Shown: positions 44,253 through 55,126, numbered from the stretch's first letter. The stretch is DNA of 64,000 nucleotides from Symbiodinium natans (GCA_905221605.1 CAJNDS010002229.1:386699-450698), one strand, 5' to 3'. Translations and numbers: made by a program. The notes: a model not told the origin generated them from the letters alone.

Positions 44253-45899
44253 CACAGAGGGTTGTTTTGAGATAGGTCAGTTATATGTACTTTATAAGGC
44301 AGGTTATAAGTGGTCTGAATGCACTTGTAACTCATTTAACTCAGGCACAAGGATTTATAAGTTTGGTTCGAACTTGCATCCACATATACCTCATTTACGG
44401 GACTTATGTATCTTTTCGTATCTCCAAGATGAGATACACAAGGTACTTATAAGTACGGAAGGAAGATAGTAAACAGTTATAAATAGTTATAAGTCAGTTC
44501 TAAATGACTAAAAAAAGGATAGGAAAAGATAGCCGGCACTTAGGTTTTCAGCAAAAATGAAGCAGGAAGCAGTATGAGCAGCATGCAGGAAATGTGTTCT
44601 TGAAGCAGACGGGAACAGCAGGAAGTTGTTGTATATACATGTCTAGACCTTGTCATTTTCAACAAGAGATCTTCGAGCTGCGACCAATGCGCTGGCGGCG
44701 AAGGCAACGACCCAGGGCCTGTCTGAGCAGCAGCCTGCAGAGGCCGAGCCTGCTGTGGCCGTGAATGTGGCATCAGAGTTTAACTACTAGGGCAGCAGCT
44801 TCTGCGGTGAGAACAAAGGTAGTGCATGCGGACTCCCATTCTCTTCGCACTTCGGTGTGTCTGTTTTCTAGGACTTCTGCGGCTCCTGGGGCCGCTTAGT
44901 CAGCAGCAGTCCAGGCCGAGAGACAAAAGCTTCAGTCCAGACTCCAGGACTTCGGCGGCTCTGTGGGCCAGCCAAAGGGGCCACAGAAGAGTGAGAGATT
45001 ACAAGAAACATCACTCAAAACTACGACTTGGGCGGCTCTGAGGGCCGTGTACGTTTTAGCAAGGCAGCCCGGGCTGCCGCCGGACTGCCTGCCGGGCGGC
45101 CGTCGCCGGCAGCAACCCAGCACCAGTTTCTCGAAGCCCTGCAGCCTTCAGCTCCGGGCTGCCCTCGCCCCAGGCCGCAGCTGGCAGCCCCGGGCTGCCC
45201 TGGGCTGCCTCTGCCCGCCCTCGCCCAGAGTCCGCCCAGTGGAGCTTTTCTGGGCTCTCTTCTGTCTGCTGGGCCACCGAAATGTCGAAGTTTCTCCCAG
45301 CAAGCTCTTGCCCCGAACCTCCTCCTGCTCGAAACATGAAGCTCGCATCCTTCTGGACGCCAGAACGAGACGGTCTTCGCGTCTTGAGATGAAAATAAAG
45401 ACTTCTATAGAGTTTTCTGGAACGTCATCCTGTGCCTATAGCTCCTGTATCTGAGTATCGTTCTTTTTTTGAGATCTTGGCAAAAGTGGTTTCATGAGGC
45501 GGCCCTCGGGGTCGCTGTTCTTCAAGTGGCGGCCCTTTCGATCGCAGTTCCTGAAGTGGCGGCCCTTTGGGTCGCTGTTCTGCAAATCTGACACACAGTA
45601 TAGAGAGAAAAATGACAACCTATGGGGAAATCTTCAATCTACCTTGCGACACAATGTCTGCCAGCCGCTTACATAAAATGCAAATAAGAAGCAACATTCG
45701 CACTAACAAAAAACAAGTAAAAAAGATACAAAAAGATAGCCGGCGCATACTAAAACATATAACAGGATATAAATGGATATATCCAGCTTGTAACTAACTT
45801 GCAAGTTGCTCTTAACTGACTTATAACTTTTTATGCTAAGTGCTGCGTAAGTGACTTATAACCACTTATAAGTGCCCTATCTCAAAAGAACCCTCTGTG
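44253..45899. mobile_element. TA-flanked inverted-repeat element (non-autonomous DNA transposon candidate)
   Basis: Terminal inverted repeats of about 24 bp: CACAGAGGGTTGTTTTGAGA on the left, and the complement of CACAGAGGGTTCTTTTGAGA on the right, with one mismatch seen. The dinucleotide TA stands immediately outside both ends (44,251-44,252 and 45,900-45,901), fitting a TA target duplication as made by Tc1/mariner-type elements. Subterminal parts are rich in TTATAAGT words; GATAGCCGGC occurs at 44,530 and 45,735. The interior has a GC-rich block (44,820-45,370) but no transposase-like ORF. It interrupts a minus-strand coding segment. Confidence 0.7.
45498..45588. repeat. 30-bp tandem repeat, three copies, inside the TA element
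   Basis: GGCGGCCCT-type units at 45,498, 45,528 and 45,558. On the minus strand they would encode a 10-residue repeat (DPKGRHFRNC, DRKGRHLKNS). No gene assigned. Confidence 0.75.
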
Positions 45900-45908
45900 T
45901 AGAGGTTC

Positions 45909-46080
45909 TCAAAAGCACCCATCCTTTCCGGTGAACTTGGGGGTCAATTCGCCTGGACTCCAAACCTCTGGTGTAAAGGCAATGCTGAGGTTCTCCTGCA
46001 ACCTGACCTTACATGAACCGTGCTGCCTTTTGCGTGCCCGTTCCACGAATTGGCGAATGTTGGGATGCTGGCGAACTAGC
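45909..46080 (-). CDS. Open segment of the unidentified gene, right of the TA element
   Basis: Minus-strand frame LVRQHPNIRQFVERARKR then SCKVRLQENLSIAFTPEVW and SPGELTPKFTGKDGCF, ending 8 bp before the TA element. In a shifted frame the last codons read GAFENLY and join the segment on the other side. No family recognised. Confidence 0.42.
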
Positions 46081-46274
46081 TCCCGCGCCTGAGGGCCGAC
46101 TGCGTGTTTCTAGCGCTTGGGAGCTGATGCACTCTCACAACGCCTGCAAAAGAAACTTGCCGACCATGATGCTGCAGTCGTTTACCTTGGGTCTGGCACA
46201 AAGGGAACAGCCCATAGCAATCAAAGAATAGATGCCTCAAATGCTGCTGCGATGCTGCTTTGCGAAGCTTTGGA

Positions 46275-46652
46275 TCAAGACCAACTGTTCAAGCTAGAGA
46301 GACCCGCCGGAGTGCCATTAGGTTGAAACTCGAAATGTTCTTTCGGCTTCAGATTTTCAACTTTATAGGAGCTGGCAAGGCGCATCCCAACACATTCATG
46401 CTGCTTTGCCTGGATCGTCGGCGATTTGCCCGTGAAGCAGAGGTAGGAATACTTCGTGGCTGCATCGACCACCGCTCTCGCAGCGGCAATCTTGAACACC
46501 TCTTGCACGTTGAGGACCTTCTTCATTTTGCTGGGCTGTGCCAGCCTCGCTGCGGAAAGCCATGAGGCAGCAAGACTTGGAGGGAATCGGAACTTGCAGC
46601 AGATATGCCAAGAAATGTCTGCCAACAAGCGCAAGGCAGCTTTTCCGTCCAA
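46275..46652 (-). CDS. Open segment of the unidentified gene
   Basis: 125 codons including KVLNVQEVFKIAAARAVVDA and SSYKVENLKPKEHFEFQPNG. The composition looks like an ordinary soluble protein. Not recognised. Splice borders not determined. Confidence 0.4.
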   Translation of the reverse strand: MDGKAALRLLADISWHICCKFRFPPSLAASWLSAARLAQPSKMKKVLNVQEVFKIAAARAVVDAATKYSYLCFTGKSPTIQAKQHECVGMRLASSYKVENLKPKEHFEFQPNGTPAGLSSLNSWS

Positions 46653-46671
46653 ACAAAATCTTTTAACTCAG

Positions 46672-47031
46672 GGTCCTTGACTCAAGCACACGCTGGATGC
46701 TGAACATGAATGTGATCACACGATCCTCCATGCCGCCGATCTGAATCTTCTCCGCGGCCTTTGCAGTGGACACAAGGTCAGTCCAGCTGCGAGACCTTGC
46801 AACACGCGGGAATGAGTCAACGGCGCCAACGTCGATGACTTGTACAGGTGAGCTCGCAGCACTTCCTCGATCTGACGTCTGTTGAACTCGTGAATGTCGA
46901 GTTCGGTCATCTTGATCTTGTTCTGCTCTGCAAAAAGGAATGTCTTGAGCAAGACCTAACCGCGTGTCTCTGCGGGCTGCCGACCTCGAGACAGAGTCAC
47001 CCGCACTCCCCAGCAGCACCAGCGACGGCAT
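46672..47031 (-). CDS. Upstream open segments of the unidentified gene
   Basis: Two overlapping minus-strand frames look coding in turn: LKTFLFAEQNKIKMTELDIH through RRQIEEVLRAHLYK (about 46,840-46,952), then VQVIDVGAVDSFPRVARSRS through IGGMEDRVITFMFSIQRVLE (about 46,672-46,850). The switch near 46,840-46,850 could be a small intron or an indel. This is the most upstream part that I can see. Confidence 0.4.
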
Positions 47032-47164
47032 GACGAGCTCCTAGCAGCAAGCACCGGCGATCGAATTGGTAGCTGCAAGCCCAATCTTGAGCCACAATGG
47101 CTACGGAACAAATGTGGGACATTGAGCCTCGCGACATCAACGTAAGGCTGAATACATATTGAAG

Positions 47165-47520
47165 CGGAGTCAGAGCCTGGGTTTGAAGATTGAAGATTCC
47201 TTGGAAGAGTGGGGGGGGGGGGGAATCAGGGTTTGGAGTACAAGCTTGAATAAACAAATACAAGCAAACCGAACCTGCACGCGAATACCTACATGCATAC
47301 ATGCATGCATACATACATACATCCATACACAAATATGTATATATAGATATACCTATCATATGTATGAACGAATGAATGAATAAATAAATAAATAATATAT
47401 ATATATATATATATAACACAATCTAGTCTTATGTTTATCGTTGGTGGCTGCTTTGAACTTATCTTCATCCAGTCGGGTCATGGAGTTAAGGTTTTCAGGG
47501 GGGCTTTGACGGGAATCCGC
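47165..47520. repeat. G-run and (CATA)n/(AT)n microsatellites
   Basis: G-run at about 47,210-47,223; CATACATGCATG/CATACATA words at 47,285-47,340; (AT)n at about 47,395-47,414. No gene. Confidence 0.85.
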
Positions 47521-47544
47521 GCCAACCGCTTTCTTTAACCCTGA

Positions 47545-48120
47545 CACCCTAAATCCTACACTATCCCTAAACACTGAACCCTGAAGCTTAAACCCTAAAC
47601 CCCCTAAACCCCAAACCCTGAACCCTAAACCCTAAACCCTAAACCCCGAACCCTAAACTCTGAACCCTAAACCTCGTGAGGCTTCAGGGTGGAGGGGTAA
47701 AAAGAGGCTTGAGGTCTTCAGGTTCTTTACTTGAGGAGGTTTAGGGTTTAAGATTTCGGGCTTAGGCTCCCTAAACCCTACACCCTAAACCCGAAACCGC
47801 AAACAGCCACTTCTTGGTTCACGGGCATTTGGAAGTGGTGTGCGATATCTGCCCCCCTGACCCCGAAACATTGCACTCCTTCTTTGGTCTCCAATATAAC
47901 ATCTTCTACTTTACGACTTACGGGTAACAAAAGAGAATCCCTAGTCCGCATCCTGTAAACCCAATTACTCCTACCAACCCTACAAACCCCAGACCCTATA
48001 CCCCTCCAAACCCTAAACCCGATCCCCCCGAGCACAAATCCTCAACCTTGCGACCCCCTCAACCCTCAACCCCAAACCCTCACGCCAAACCCTAAACCGT
48101 AACCCTAAACCCTCAACCCT
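47545..48120. repeat. Degenerate CCCTAAA tracts and spacer
   Basis: Tracts at about 47,580-47,670 and 48,060-48,125. A unique segment at 47,790-47,990 without an assigned gene. Confidence 0.6.
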
Positions 48121-48252
48121 AAAAGCCTCAAGCCCCTAACAGGGGGCCTTCTGCTCATCTGGCAGATCCTGCGCACACGCGGAGGTCGGTTTCTCAGGTC
48201 AGGGCCCTCTCACCCCCAGTCCCAAGACCCGAGGCAAAAGAAAGAAAGAAGA

Positions 48253-48475
48253 GTTTAGGGTTTAGGGTTTAGGGTTTAGGGTGTAGGGTTTAGGGTTTAG
48301 GGTTTAGGGTTTAGGGTTTAGGGTTTAGGGTTTAGGGTTTAGGGTTTAGGGTTTAGGGTTTAGGGTTTAGGGTTTAGGGTTTAGGGTTTAGGGTTCGGGG
48401 CTGGGGGTTGGGGGTTTGGGGTTTGGGGATTGGGGTTTGGGGTGTAGGACTTGGGGTTTGAGGTTCGGGTTAGGG
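48253..48475. repeat. Long TTTAGGG array grading into TTTGGGG
   Basis: About 19 near-perfect heptamers, then GGGGTTTG variants. Preceded by a GC-rich core of about 112 bp and the CCCTAAA tract ending near 48,125. Confidence 0.93.
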
Positions 48476-48739
48476 CTCTCGGGGTCTCTGTGCTTGGTGT
48501 CTTGGGGGTTTTACGTTTTGGGCTTCGGAAGTTTCTCCATGGTCTAGGGTTTAAGGTTGGTTTTTCGGGTTTAGGGTTTAGGGTTCAGGGTTTAGGGTTT
48601 AGGGTTTAGGGTGGGGGGGGGGGGGAGTTTATGTCTTTTCGGGCTCCAAAGGCTCTCTACCTTGGGGACGCTCCGCCCCCCCCTGCCCCCCCACTATGAC
48701 ATTGAGGTATTTAGGGTTTCGGGTTTAGGGTTCCCAAAA

Positions 48740-48990
48740 AAAAAACTACGTGAAAGGTGCAGGTCATCCTCTTATGGTGGGCTGCTGTTTTCGAAGCCTC
48801 TTATGGTAGCTCCGGCTTGTACAAGCCTAAGGCCCTTGTAAGTGCAAGCTGCCCACCTGAGAGTGCTAGATTGCGAGATGGCCTTGGGAGAAGTCCGGAG
48901 ACATGCGCTTCCCCAAGTGAGGCGAAGGCCTTTTTGTTGACCCCTTTGAATCTCCGAGGACACCTGAAAGTTGTCCCCAATTTTCAGTAA
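48740..48990. other. Unique coding-like patch, unassigned
   Basis: About 250 bp with a 77-codon plus-strand frame (48,757-48,990, for example SSGLYKPKALVSASCPPE). Not recognised. Confidence 0.2.
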
Positions 48991-48994
48991 CCCT

Positions 48995-49400
48995 GCACCC
49001 TAACCCTACACCCTACACCCTACACCCTAAACCCTAAACCCTAAACCCTAAGCCCGAAACCCTAAACCCTCAGTTGTAGGACGGAGATCTGAGAGCACCG
49101 GGACCATCCCAACCCCCCAGCGGTCCTTCAGCAGTTCCTTGAGCTCGGAGGCTTCGGCTCCTCCCAGGTTCTATGGTTGAGGGCCTTTAAGGGTTTGGGG
49201 GGTTTGGGGCTCAGGGTTTGGGGTTTAGGGCTTAGGGTTTGGGACTTAGGGTTTCGGGTTTGGAGTTTAGGGTTTGGGGTTTAGGGTTTGGAGGTTAGGG
49301 TTTGGGGTTTAGGGTTTGGAGTTTAGGGTTTGGGGAAAGTTTGGGGTTTAGGGTTTGGGGTGTAGGGTTTAGGGTTTAGGGTTTGGGGTTTAGACCTAAA
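48995..49400. repeat. Telomere-flanked cassette with a 14-bp compound right array
   Basis: CCCTACA/CCCTAAA to about 49,070, a core of about 110 bp, then TTTAGGGTTTGGGG-type compound repeats to about 49,395. Confidence 0.8.
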
Positions 49401-49879
49401 CCCCAGCCCCGAAGCCCCAAGACCTTAAGCAATTAGGTCGAATTTCCGGAGTTTAGTGAGTTTGCTGATGTAGTCGAGGCGGCTCGCTGATTTTGTTCTC
49501 AGTAAACCCAAGGCCTTTGGCTTTAGGATTCTGGTTTAGGGCTCATGTGCCTAGGGGATGTCGCTAAACCCTAAACCCTAAAGGATACCTGACAGGATCC
49601 TATGATTGCTGGCAACCTGGTAAGGGTGCGAACCTTTCTTCAGGCTTCTCCCTCTCAAAGACGGTAGGTCCAACGCAGTGGCCTTCCCCTTGGAAGAGCG
49701 TTGCTTGGATCAAAGGTCAAAGGTCGAAGCCGGAGGTATAAGGCTCAGGACAGTACTCTGCGTCGCCCTGCAGCTTGATGGACGTCTCGTCCATCTTCAG
49801 CATTCAGCGCGCAGATGCCGGTTGCGCGCGCAGCGCCGTTCGGGCCATCATAAGCCCTCCGCAGTGACTCACGGTGTGG

Positions 49880-49996
49880 AGTGGAGGGTTGAGGGTTTAG
49901 GGCTTAGGGTTTAGGGTTTAGGGCTTTAGGGCTTTAGGGTTTAGGGTTTTAGGGCTTTAGGGTTTAGGGTTTAGGGTTTGGGTTTGGGTTTAGGGT

Positions 49997-50028
<32 letters not shown>

Positions 50029-50095
50029 GGTTTAGTGTTTAGGGTTTAGGGTTTAGAGCTTAGGGTTTAGAGCGTGGGGTTTAGGGTTTAGGGCC
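49880..50095. repeat. TTTAGGG array containing a GGGTTGA sub-array
   Basis: At about 49,993-50,030 the unit is uniformly GGGTTGA (five copies), flanked by TTTAGGG and GCTTTAGGG variants. Confidence 0.9.
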
Positions 50096-50244
50096 ACTAG
50101 AATCGGCGGTGACACCCCGTTACCTGCATTCCCCTCGATTGAGGGATATAGGGTCTTCATGGTTGCTCTTGTGCCTGTTGGCTTAGGGCTCGGGATTGAG
50201 GGCTATCATTTGCTCAAGAAGCTCAAATCTCTTAGTGCCCCAGC

Positions 50245-50325
50245 ACCCTTTTTTGGGGTTGGTTACTTTATAAGGTAACCCAGAACCAAAAAGAAAGGGT
50301 AAAGGGTACCACTGGGCTACCAAGA
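50245..50325. repeat. Family H dispersed repeat
   Basis: GCACCC-TTTTTTGGGGTTGG...AACCAGAACCAAAAA...GGGTACCACTGGGCTACCAAG matches 33,620-33,700. Parts recur near 58,415 and, more loosely, 28,820 and 57,723. Confidence 0.5.
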
Positions 50326-50495
50326 TCTCAATCAACCTCTGGGACTGCGACCGCACACCCTACACACCCTCAGTCTCGTTTATGCCCCTGAAGCCCGCTA
50401 GACGCAACCGGTAATGGACACCCCCACCCCTTCGCCCCAAGGCCCCCAATACCCCGTAATTTTCAGGGACACTCCGTAAGTAATCTGAATCAAGT

Positions 50496-50576
50496 CCCCA
50501 GAGACTCCAGTATATAAGGAACCCTACTTTAAGTTAAGGAATTATCCTTAATTTAAAGGCTATTGGAGTCCCTGGG
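50496..50576. repeat. Short inverted-repeat element
   Basis: 81 bp with ends CCCCAGAGACTCCAGTA and TATTGGAGTCCCTGGG, and a central palindrome TTAAGGAATTATCCTTAA. Non-coding. Confidence 0.65.
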
Positions 50577-51670
50577 TTGTAACTGAAGAGAATCATGGCT
50601 CTTCCTTAGCATGTTACCGTCCCTAACGGGTGCCTTTGAGCTGCTGCAGGCCCTCGGCGGAGGCTCCGGCACCCATGGCAGCCGACTCTTTGCACGTCTG
50701 TGACCGGAGCGTTTCAAAAGAGCCCGCAGCTGCAGTCGAATCAGCTGGCGTTCTAGGGCTTTTTAGGGAGCCCAAACACTGAACTGCAAGTATTCTCCTA
50801 CTGTCTTTATTCGTAAATGATTATATCTTCTGCTATTACTATACCATGATATCATTATATCATTGCATTGTTAAAGTTTTGTATTTTCGCATTGTCTGAT
50901 TATGCTTTTATACCTGTGCATTCTGAAAGCAAAAGCTCTTCGCTTCTTGTATTTATATATGTTTACTTCAGCTATGTATTGGGGTTGGGGGCTTCAGTGT
51001 TTCAGAAGGTTTTGTTGCAGCTGCAGGTCGAGGGCGTTGTGTGGGGGAGGGTTTCGATGTAACCCTAAACCCTAAACCCTAAACCCTAAACCCTAAACCC
51101 TATGTCACGTAGGTATCTGCATTGAACGTCGAAGCCTTGCGACCGTGTTGAGGTGCGGCGCTGTACATTCACACCTTGAAAGTAGGCCCGAAAGCTCTGA
51201 ACCTCAGAAACCCGGAGCTGTCTCGGGCCTGCTGACGGATCCAGACAAGGAGAGATTTCAACCTCCCTTGGCTAGTGGCTGGGCTTCGGGGGTGAGGAAT
51301 TCAGATGGGGTTTAAGGGTTAGTGAGGAATTCAGATGACAGGGCTTCAAGGTTCAGAGGGCTTGGGGGTTTTAAGGCTTAGGGGGTTGCACTTAAGTGTC
51401 TGGGGTCTTGGGCTTAGGGATAAAAGGTTCAGCAGTCAAGCAAAAAGAACGATTAGGGAGGGGGGGGGGCTTCAGGCGCACCTACTCCGTACTATTCCAC
51501 CACATTCCAACCCACGTAGCCAGCCCGGCGCCCAAAAAACAAGTTCAACATGATCGTGTTCACACCCTGACTGGTCCACCCTCCACCCCGTAAGCCAATT
51601 AATCGTAGACTCACATGTTACACTGCTTCGCTGTTTGAAGCCCGGCAATTTAAAAAAAAAAAAACCACAA
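50577..51670. other. Spacer with one CCCTAAA tract
   Basis: A CCCTAAA array at about 51,061-51,102. The rest is unique, with short frames only and an A-run near 51,651. Confidence 0.45.
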
Positions 51671-51688
51671 AGGCTTGAAGCCAGGCGT

Positions 51689-51809
51689 CCCAACGTGGGA
51701 TGCAGCAGAGACAGCCCTTTCCGGGTCAGGGCATGAGACGCAGTCCTTCCATGGGTGTTGCAAGTATGGGGCTCTACGCAAGTTCTGGAAAAGCGGGGCT
51801 GGAAACTGA
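51689..51809 (+). CDS. Possible exon, unassigned
   Basis: Plus-strand frame PTWDAAETALSGSGHETQSF followed by HGCCKYGALRKFWKSGAGN and a stop. Unique DNA without telomere words. Not recognised. An overlapping long minus-strand frame (51,472-51,906) looks less protein-like. Confidence 0.25.
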
Positions 51810-52670
51810 ATAAACTGAATATGTAAGGCGTTGGTTTGGGTTTTGTCCGTGAGAACTCGAGGCTTCGAGCTTCATGGCTGTACGGCGCTGCGCGGCTTTG
51901 TTGCACATGAGCGACTACGTAAGTTTCGACTACTTGAATCTAGTGTTCCAGCAGTCGTCCGACCTTGGAACTTTGCAAACTTGATCTCGACATGAGATGT
52001 ATGCCGGGCTGAGAGAAACCGCCGCTTTTTGGGGCGGGGAATGGCTTCACAGTCACGCAGCCTTAACGCCGAATGTTGTCGGTTCATACAAATGGGACCC
52101 TGCCCGGTGACCAACTAGCGGTGTATCTTAATTCGTCTGGACATTTTTTAGCTTCTCTGCGTAGGCATGCAAGCTTCTAAGCAGCCCGAAGATCCTTCTC
52201 AAGAACCCTTTCGAAGAAACCAAGACACTCTGAAAAGGCCCAGCGCTTCCAAGACCCCTGGGTTCTGCGAACCAACTACGGCGGTCTAGCGTTGCAGCAG
52301 AGCTCCTTAATAAAGTAGGTCCGCCTCGGGCAACTTAAGAGCTTCCGCGTGATACGCGTGATATCACATCTGCATGCGCCCGAGCACTACAGAATGGATA
52401 ACAGTACGGCTTTCGGAGAAACGCTGGAAAATCGCTCTCGGCTCTGGCTGCTGCTTGCTGTCGTTCAAAGTCTAAACCCCCGTCCAGCGATCTCCTGGTC
52501 ACCTTAGCAATGGTCGAGCGCAAAATGCATTTGCGGTTTGCGAGCGACTGAGGTTTGCTTTCCCTGATCACCAAGCCACATAATATGTCATATTATGAAG
52601 TTCGAAATCACGAGCTGGGCTATCAGAGGAGAAGAAGATTCTCAGCTGTAGCAGCTGGAGAGATAATGAG

Positions 52671-52819
52671 TCTACATCTTCAAAGTGTTTCCTGGAGCTG
52701 GCAAAGTCCCAACAGGCGCCGCAGTCATGGAATGCCGCTGTGGAAAGGCTGCGTCTCGAGTCTTGAAATACCGTGAGCTCATGGGGTACTACGAGTACAT
52801 GGTGCAGCACCGTGTCTGA
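52671..52819 (+). CDS. Probable C-terminal exon, unassigned
   Basis: Plus-strand frame YIFKVFPGAGKVPTGAAVME then CRCGKAASRVLKYRELMGYY and YEYMVQHRV, ending at a TGA at 52,817. It starts just after ATAATGAG, a possible AG acceptor. It reads like a genuine protein C-terminus, but no family is recognised. Confidence 0.35.
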
Positions 52820-53239
52820 CCGTAAATGACGATGTGTTTTTTATCCCAACGAAAGCGTGACGATGTGAATGCTCATCCTGCGACACCTCGACCTCACCTG
52901 GGGGAGCCGTCCTGTGGCCGATCTCGTCGGTCTGGACCGAACCCGCTCCGATTAGGACCTCACCCAAACGCAGCCCCCCCGGATTACGAGGCAATCAAAA
53001 GCCAGAGGGGATATCTAGCCTCTCAAAACCAAAAAGAACTAATATTCTCCTGCAAGTCATCTTCTTGAAGCTTCGAAAGCACGCACAGCTTGACCATGCA
53101 ACACCCACATCAAACATATCCTTCTCTCAAGACAGAAACCCCCGTCCATGAAGCAACCCCAACACAAGACCTTCAACCCAAGTCCCAAACCTGACAAGCC
53201 TCAAGCCGAGGCAATTCTTCATCCACCAGGGTACCAGGG

Positions 53240-53490
53240 TTGAGGATTAGGGTTTAGGGTTTAGAGTTTAGGGTTTAGGGTTAGGGTTTAGGGTTTAGGG
53301 TTTAGGGTTTAGGTAGGGTATGCTGCTCGTAGCTATGGGGGGAAGGCCTGGATGTCGTAAGTCAGAGGGCCAACCAAGCCCGAGTCCCCTCAAGCCCTAA
53401 ACCCCTCACCCTAAACCCTAAACCCTAAACCCTAAACCCTAAACCCTAAACCCTAAACCCTAAACCCCTCGCCCTAAACCCTAAACCCTG
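53240..53490. repeat. TTTAGGG tract, 80-bp spacer, CCCTAAA array
   Basis: TTTAGGG at about 53,246-53,315 and CCCTAAA at about 53,393-53,488, so here the G-rich array is on the left. A core of about 130 bp and a TTTAGGG tract follow to 53,645. Confidence 0.8.
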
Positions 53491-53713
53491 TATCCGCGCT
53501 CTCCATTCTTCCTCCCCCCCTCCCCTCCTCCCCCAAAGGATTCCTGAAAACGGCACAATGCGAAGGGTCTGGATGCGAAAAACAAAGCTGTGAGCTCCAA
53601 CTCTCTGGGAGCCCCTTCTTCGGGTTTAGGGGTTTAGGGTTTAGAGGGTGCCGCTTAGGGTTTAGGGCTGCAGGGTTCAGGGTTTAGGGGTTTAGGGGTT
53701 TGGGGTTTGGGGT

Positions 53714-53839
53714 CTACAGGGTGGGGCCCCCTTACTATACTAACTGTAGTTAAGGGACTTATAACCTAACTTAGGGTCCTTATAACCCAATTTAGGGCCC
53801 TTATAAATCTACTTATAACTAGGGGGCCCCACCCTGTAG
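53714..53839. repeat. Inverted-repeat element with perfect 19-bp termini (family D)
   Basis: Both ends read CTACAGGGTGGGGCCCCCT inward. The 88-bp interior is made of TTATAACCTAACTTAGGGTCC-type repeats of about 20 bp. Non-coding. A single copy is seen in this window. Confidence 0.8.
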
Positions 53840-53934
53840 GTCTTGGGTTCCAGCTGCTGGCTTCGGGTCCCGGGCCTAGCTTTGCACAGGCTTCAGGTTC
53901 CCTAACATCGAAACCCCTCAACACTGAGGGCCCG

Positions 53935-54180
53935 CTTAGGGCTTAGGGTTTAGGGTTTAGGGTTTAGGGTTAAGGGTTTAGGGTTTAGGGTTTAGAGTTT
54001 AGGGTTTAGGGTCAAGGCCTTGGGTTGAAGTTGCTGGTTTCGGGTCCTGCCCCTAGGGCTCGAGGTTTAAGCCCTAAACCCTAAACCCTAAACCCTAAAC
54101 CCTAAACACTAAACCCTAAACCCTAAACCCTAAACCCCAAACCCCTAAGCCCTTAACCCTAAACCCGAACCCCAAACCCC
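53935..54180. repeat. TTTAGGG array then CCCTAAA array
   Basis: G-rich array at about 53,945-54,015 and C-rich array at about 54,070-54,180, separated by about 55 bp. Confidence 0.88.
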
Positions 54181-54426
54181 CGCCCCTCCTCCAAGAGGGC
54201 TTCCCAGACGGCCCAGTGAAGTGACCCTGGCGGCTGGATGGGTTATCAAAGCGATACTCCCCTTAGAGCCTTAATACAAAAACATATATTTTACTATCCT
54301 CTTGGTTATATAAACAAGGATTTTAAAAAATCCCGAAGGGGACTGAAGGGGATGTGGAAAGTGCGGGTTCGAGGTTGAGGCTTGCTTGGCGAAGGTTCAT
54401 TGGAAGTTCTAAGTAGGGCTTAGGGT

Positions 54427-54567
54427 GTCATATGGGGGCCTTAATAATTAGAATAGGTCAGAATAGGCATCCTCTTTTTTTTTTTTTTGGGGGGGGGGGG
54501 TAATGTAGTATATTCATACAGGGACCATACGGGAAAATATGAGTAACTATTCCGACCCCTATATGAG
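54427..54567. repeat. MITE-like element, family J copy 2, with T-run/G-run centre
   Basis: Ends GTCATATGGGGGCC and CCCCTATATGAG. T-run/G-run at about 54,475-54,500, followed by ACAGGGACCATACGGGAAAATAT, which parallels 39,940-39,960. Confidence 0.6.
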
Positions 54568-54853
54568 GGCATTCATAGGTCGCCTTGTGTGCCACGAGCC
54601 ACTGAGTCGGACGCGGAGAGCGGCGAGCGCATCGCTTCTTCGAAGGGCACACTGTCAGCACTCTTGAGGTAGTCGATGTCCTTCGCCCCTAAAACCCTTC
54701 GTTCTTGCGGGCTCTGCCTCCTCTTAGGATGCCGCGGACGGCTGCTTCTTCACGAAGCTGCCTCCTCCTTCTCGGTCACAGTTGTGACCAAAAGAGGTTT
54801 AGGGTTTAGGGTTTGGGGCTTAGGGTTTAGGGTTTAGGGTTACATGTACCTAT

Positions 54854-54966
54854 GGGGGTTTACGATATTAGGGCTACCTTCTTTCTTAATTAAGGTCCTT
54901 ACTATCAGGGAATCCTGCTCTTGGGGGGTCTACTTTAGGGTGCCCCAACCTATTTTCGTAAACCCC
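54854..54966. repeat. MITE-like element, family B copy
   Basis: 113 bp, opening GGGGGTTTACGATATTAGGG and closing CCTATTTTCGTAAACCCC; centre AATCCTGCTCTTGGGGGGTC. Confidence 0.68.
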
Positions 54967-55054
54967 GTATTGAGATTCTACATTTATCTACTTGTAGCCT
55001 TCCTAGCTAGCACGAACCTCTGGAAGGGTTCAGGGTTTAAGGTTTACCCAAAGG

Positions 55055-55126
55055 CTCCTATGTAGTACCTTTTGGGGTAGTATACCAAAATCCCTATAAC
55101 TAACCCAAAAAGGAACTACATAGGAG
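55055..55126. repeat. Short inverted-repeat element (family G)
   Basis: 72 bp with ends CTCCTATGTAGTACCTTTTG and its complement-like AAAAAGGAACTACATAGGAG. Non-coding hairpin. Confidence 0.65.

Noticed and set aside
44963-45454. 163-codon plus-strand frame inside the TA element as its transposase
   Set aside because: It is GC-rich, Pro/Ser/Arg-biased sequence with no DDE-type motif. It overlaps equally open frames on both strands.
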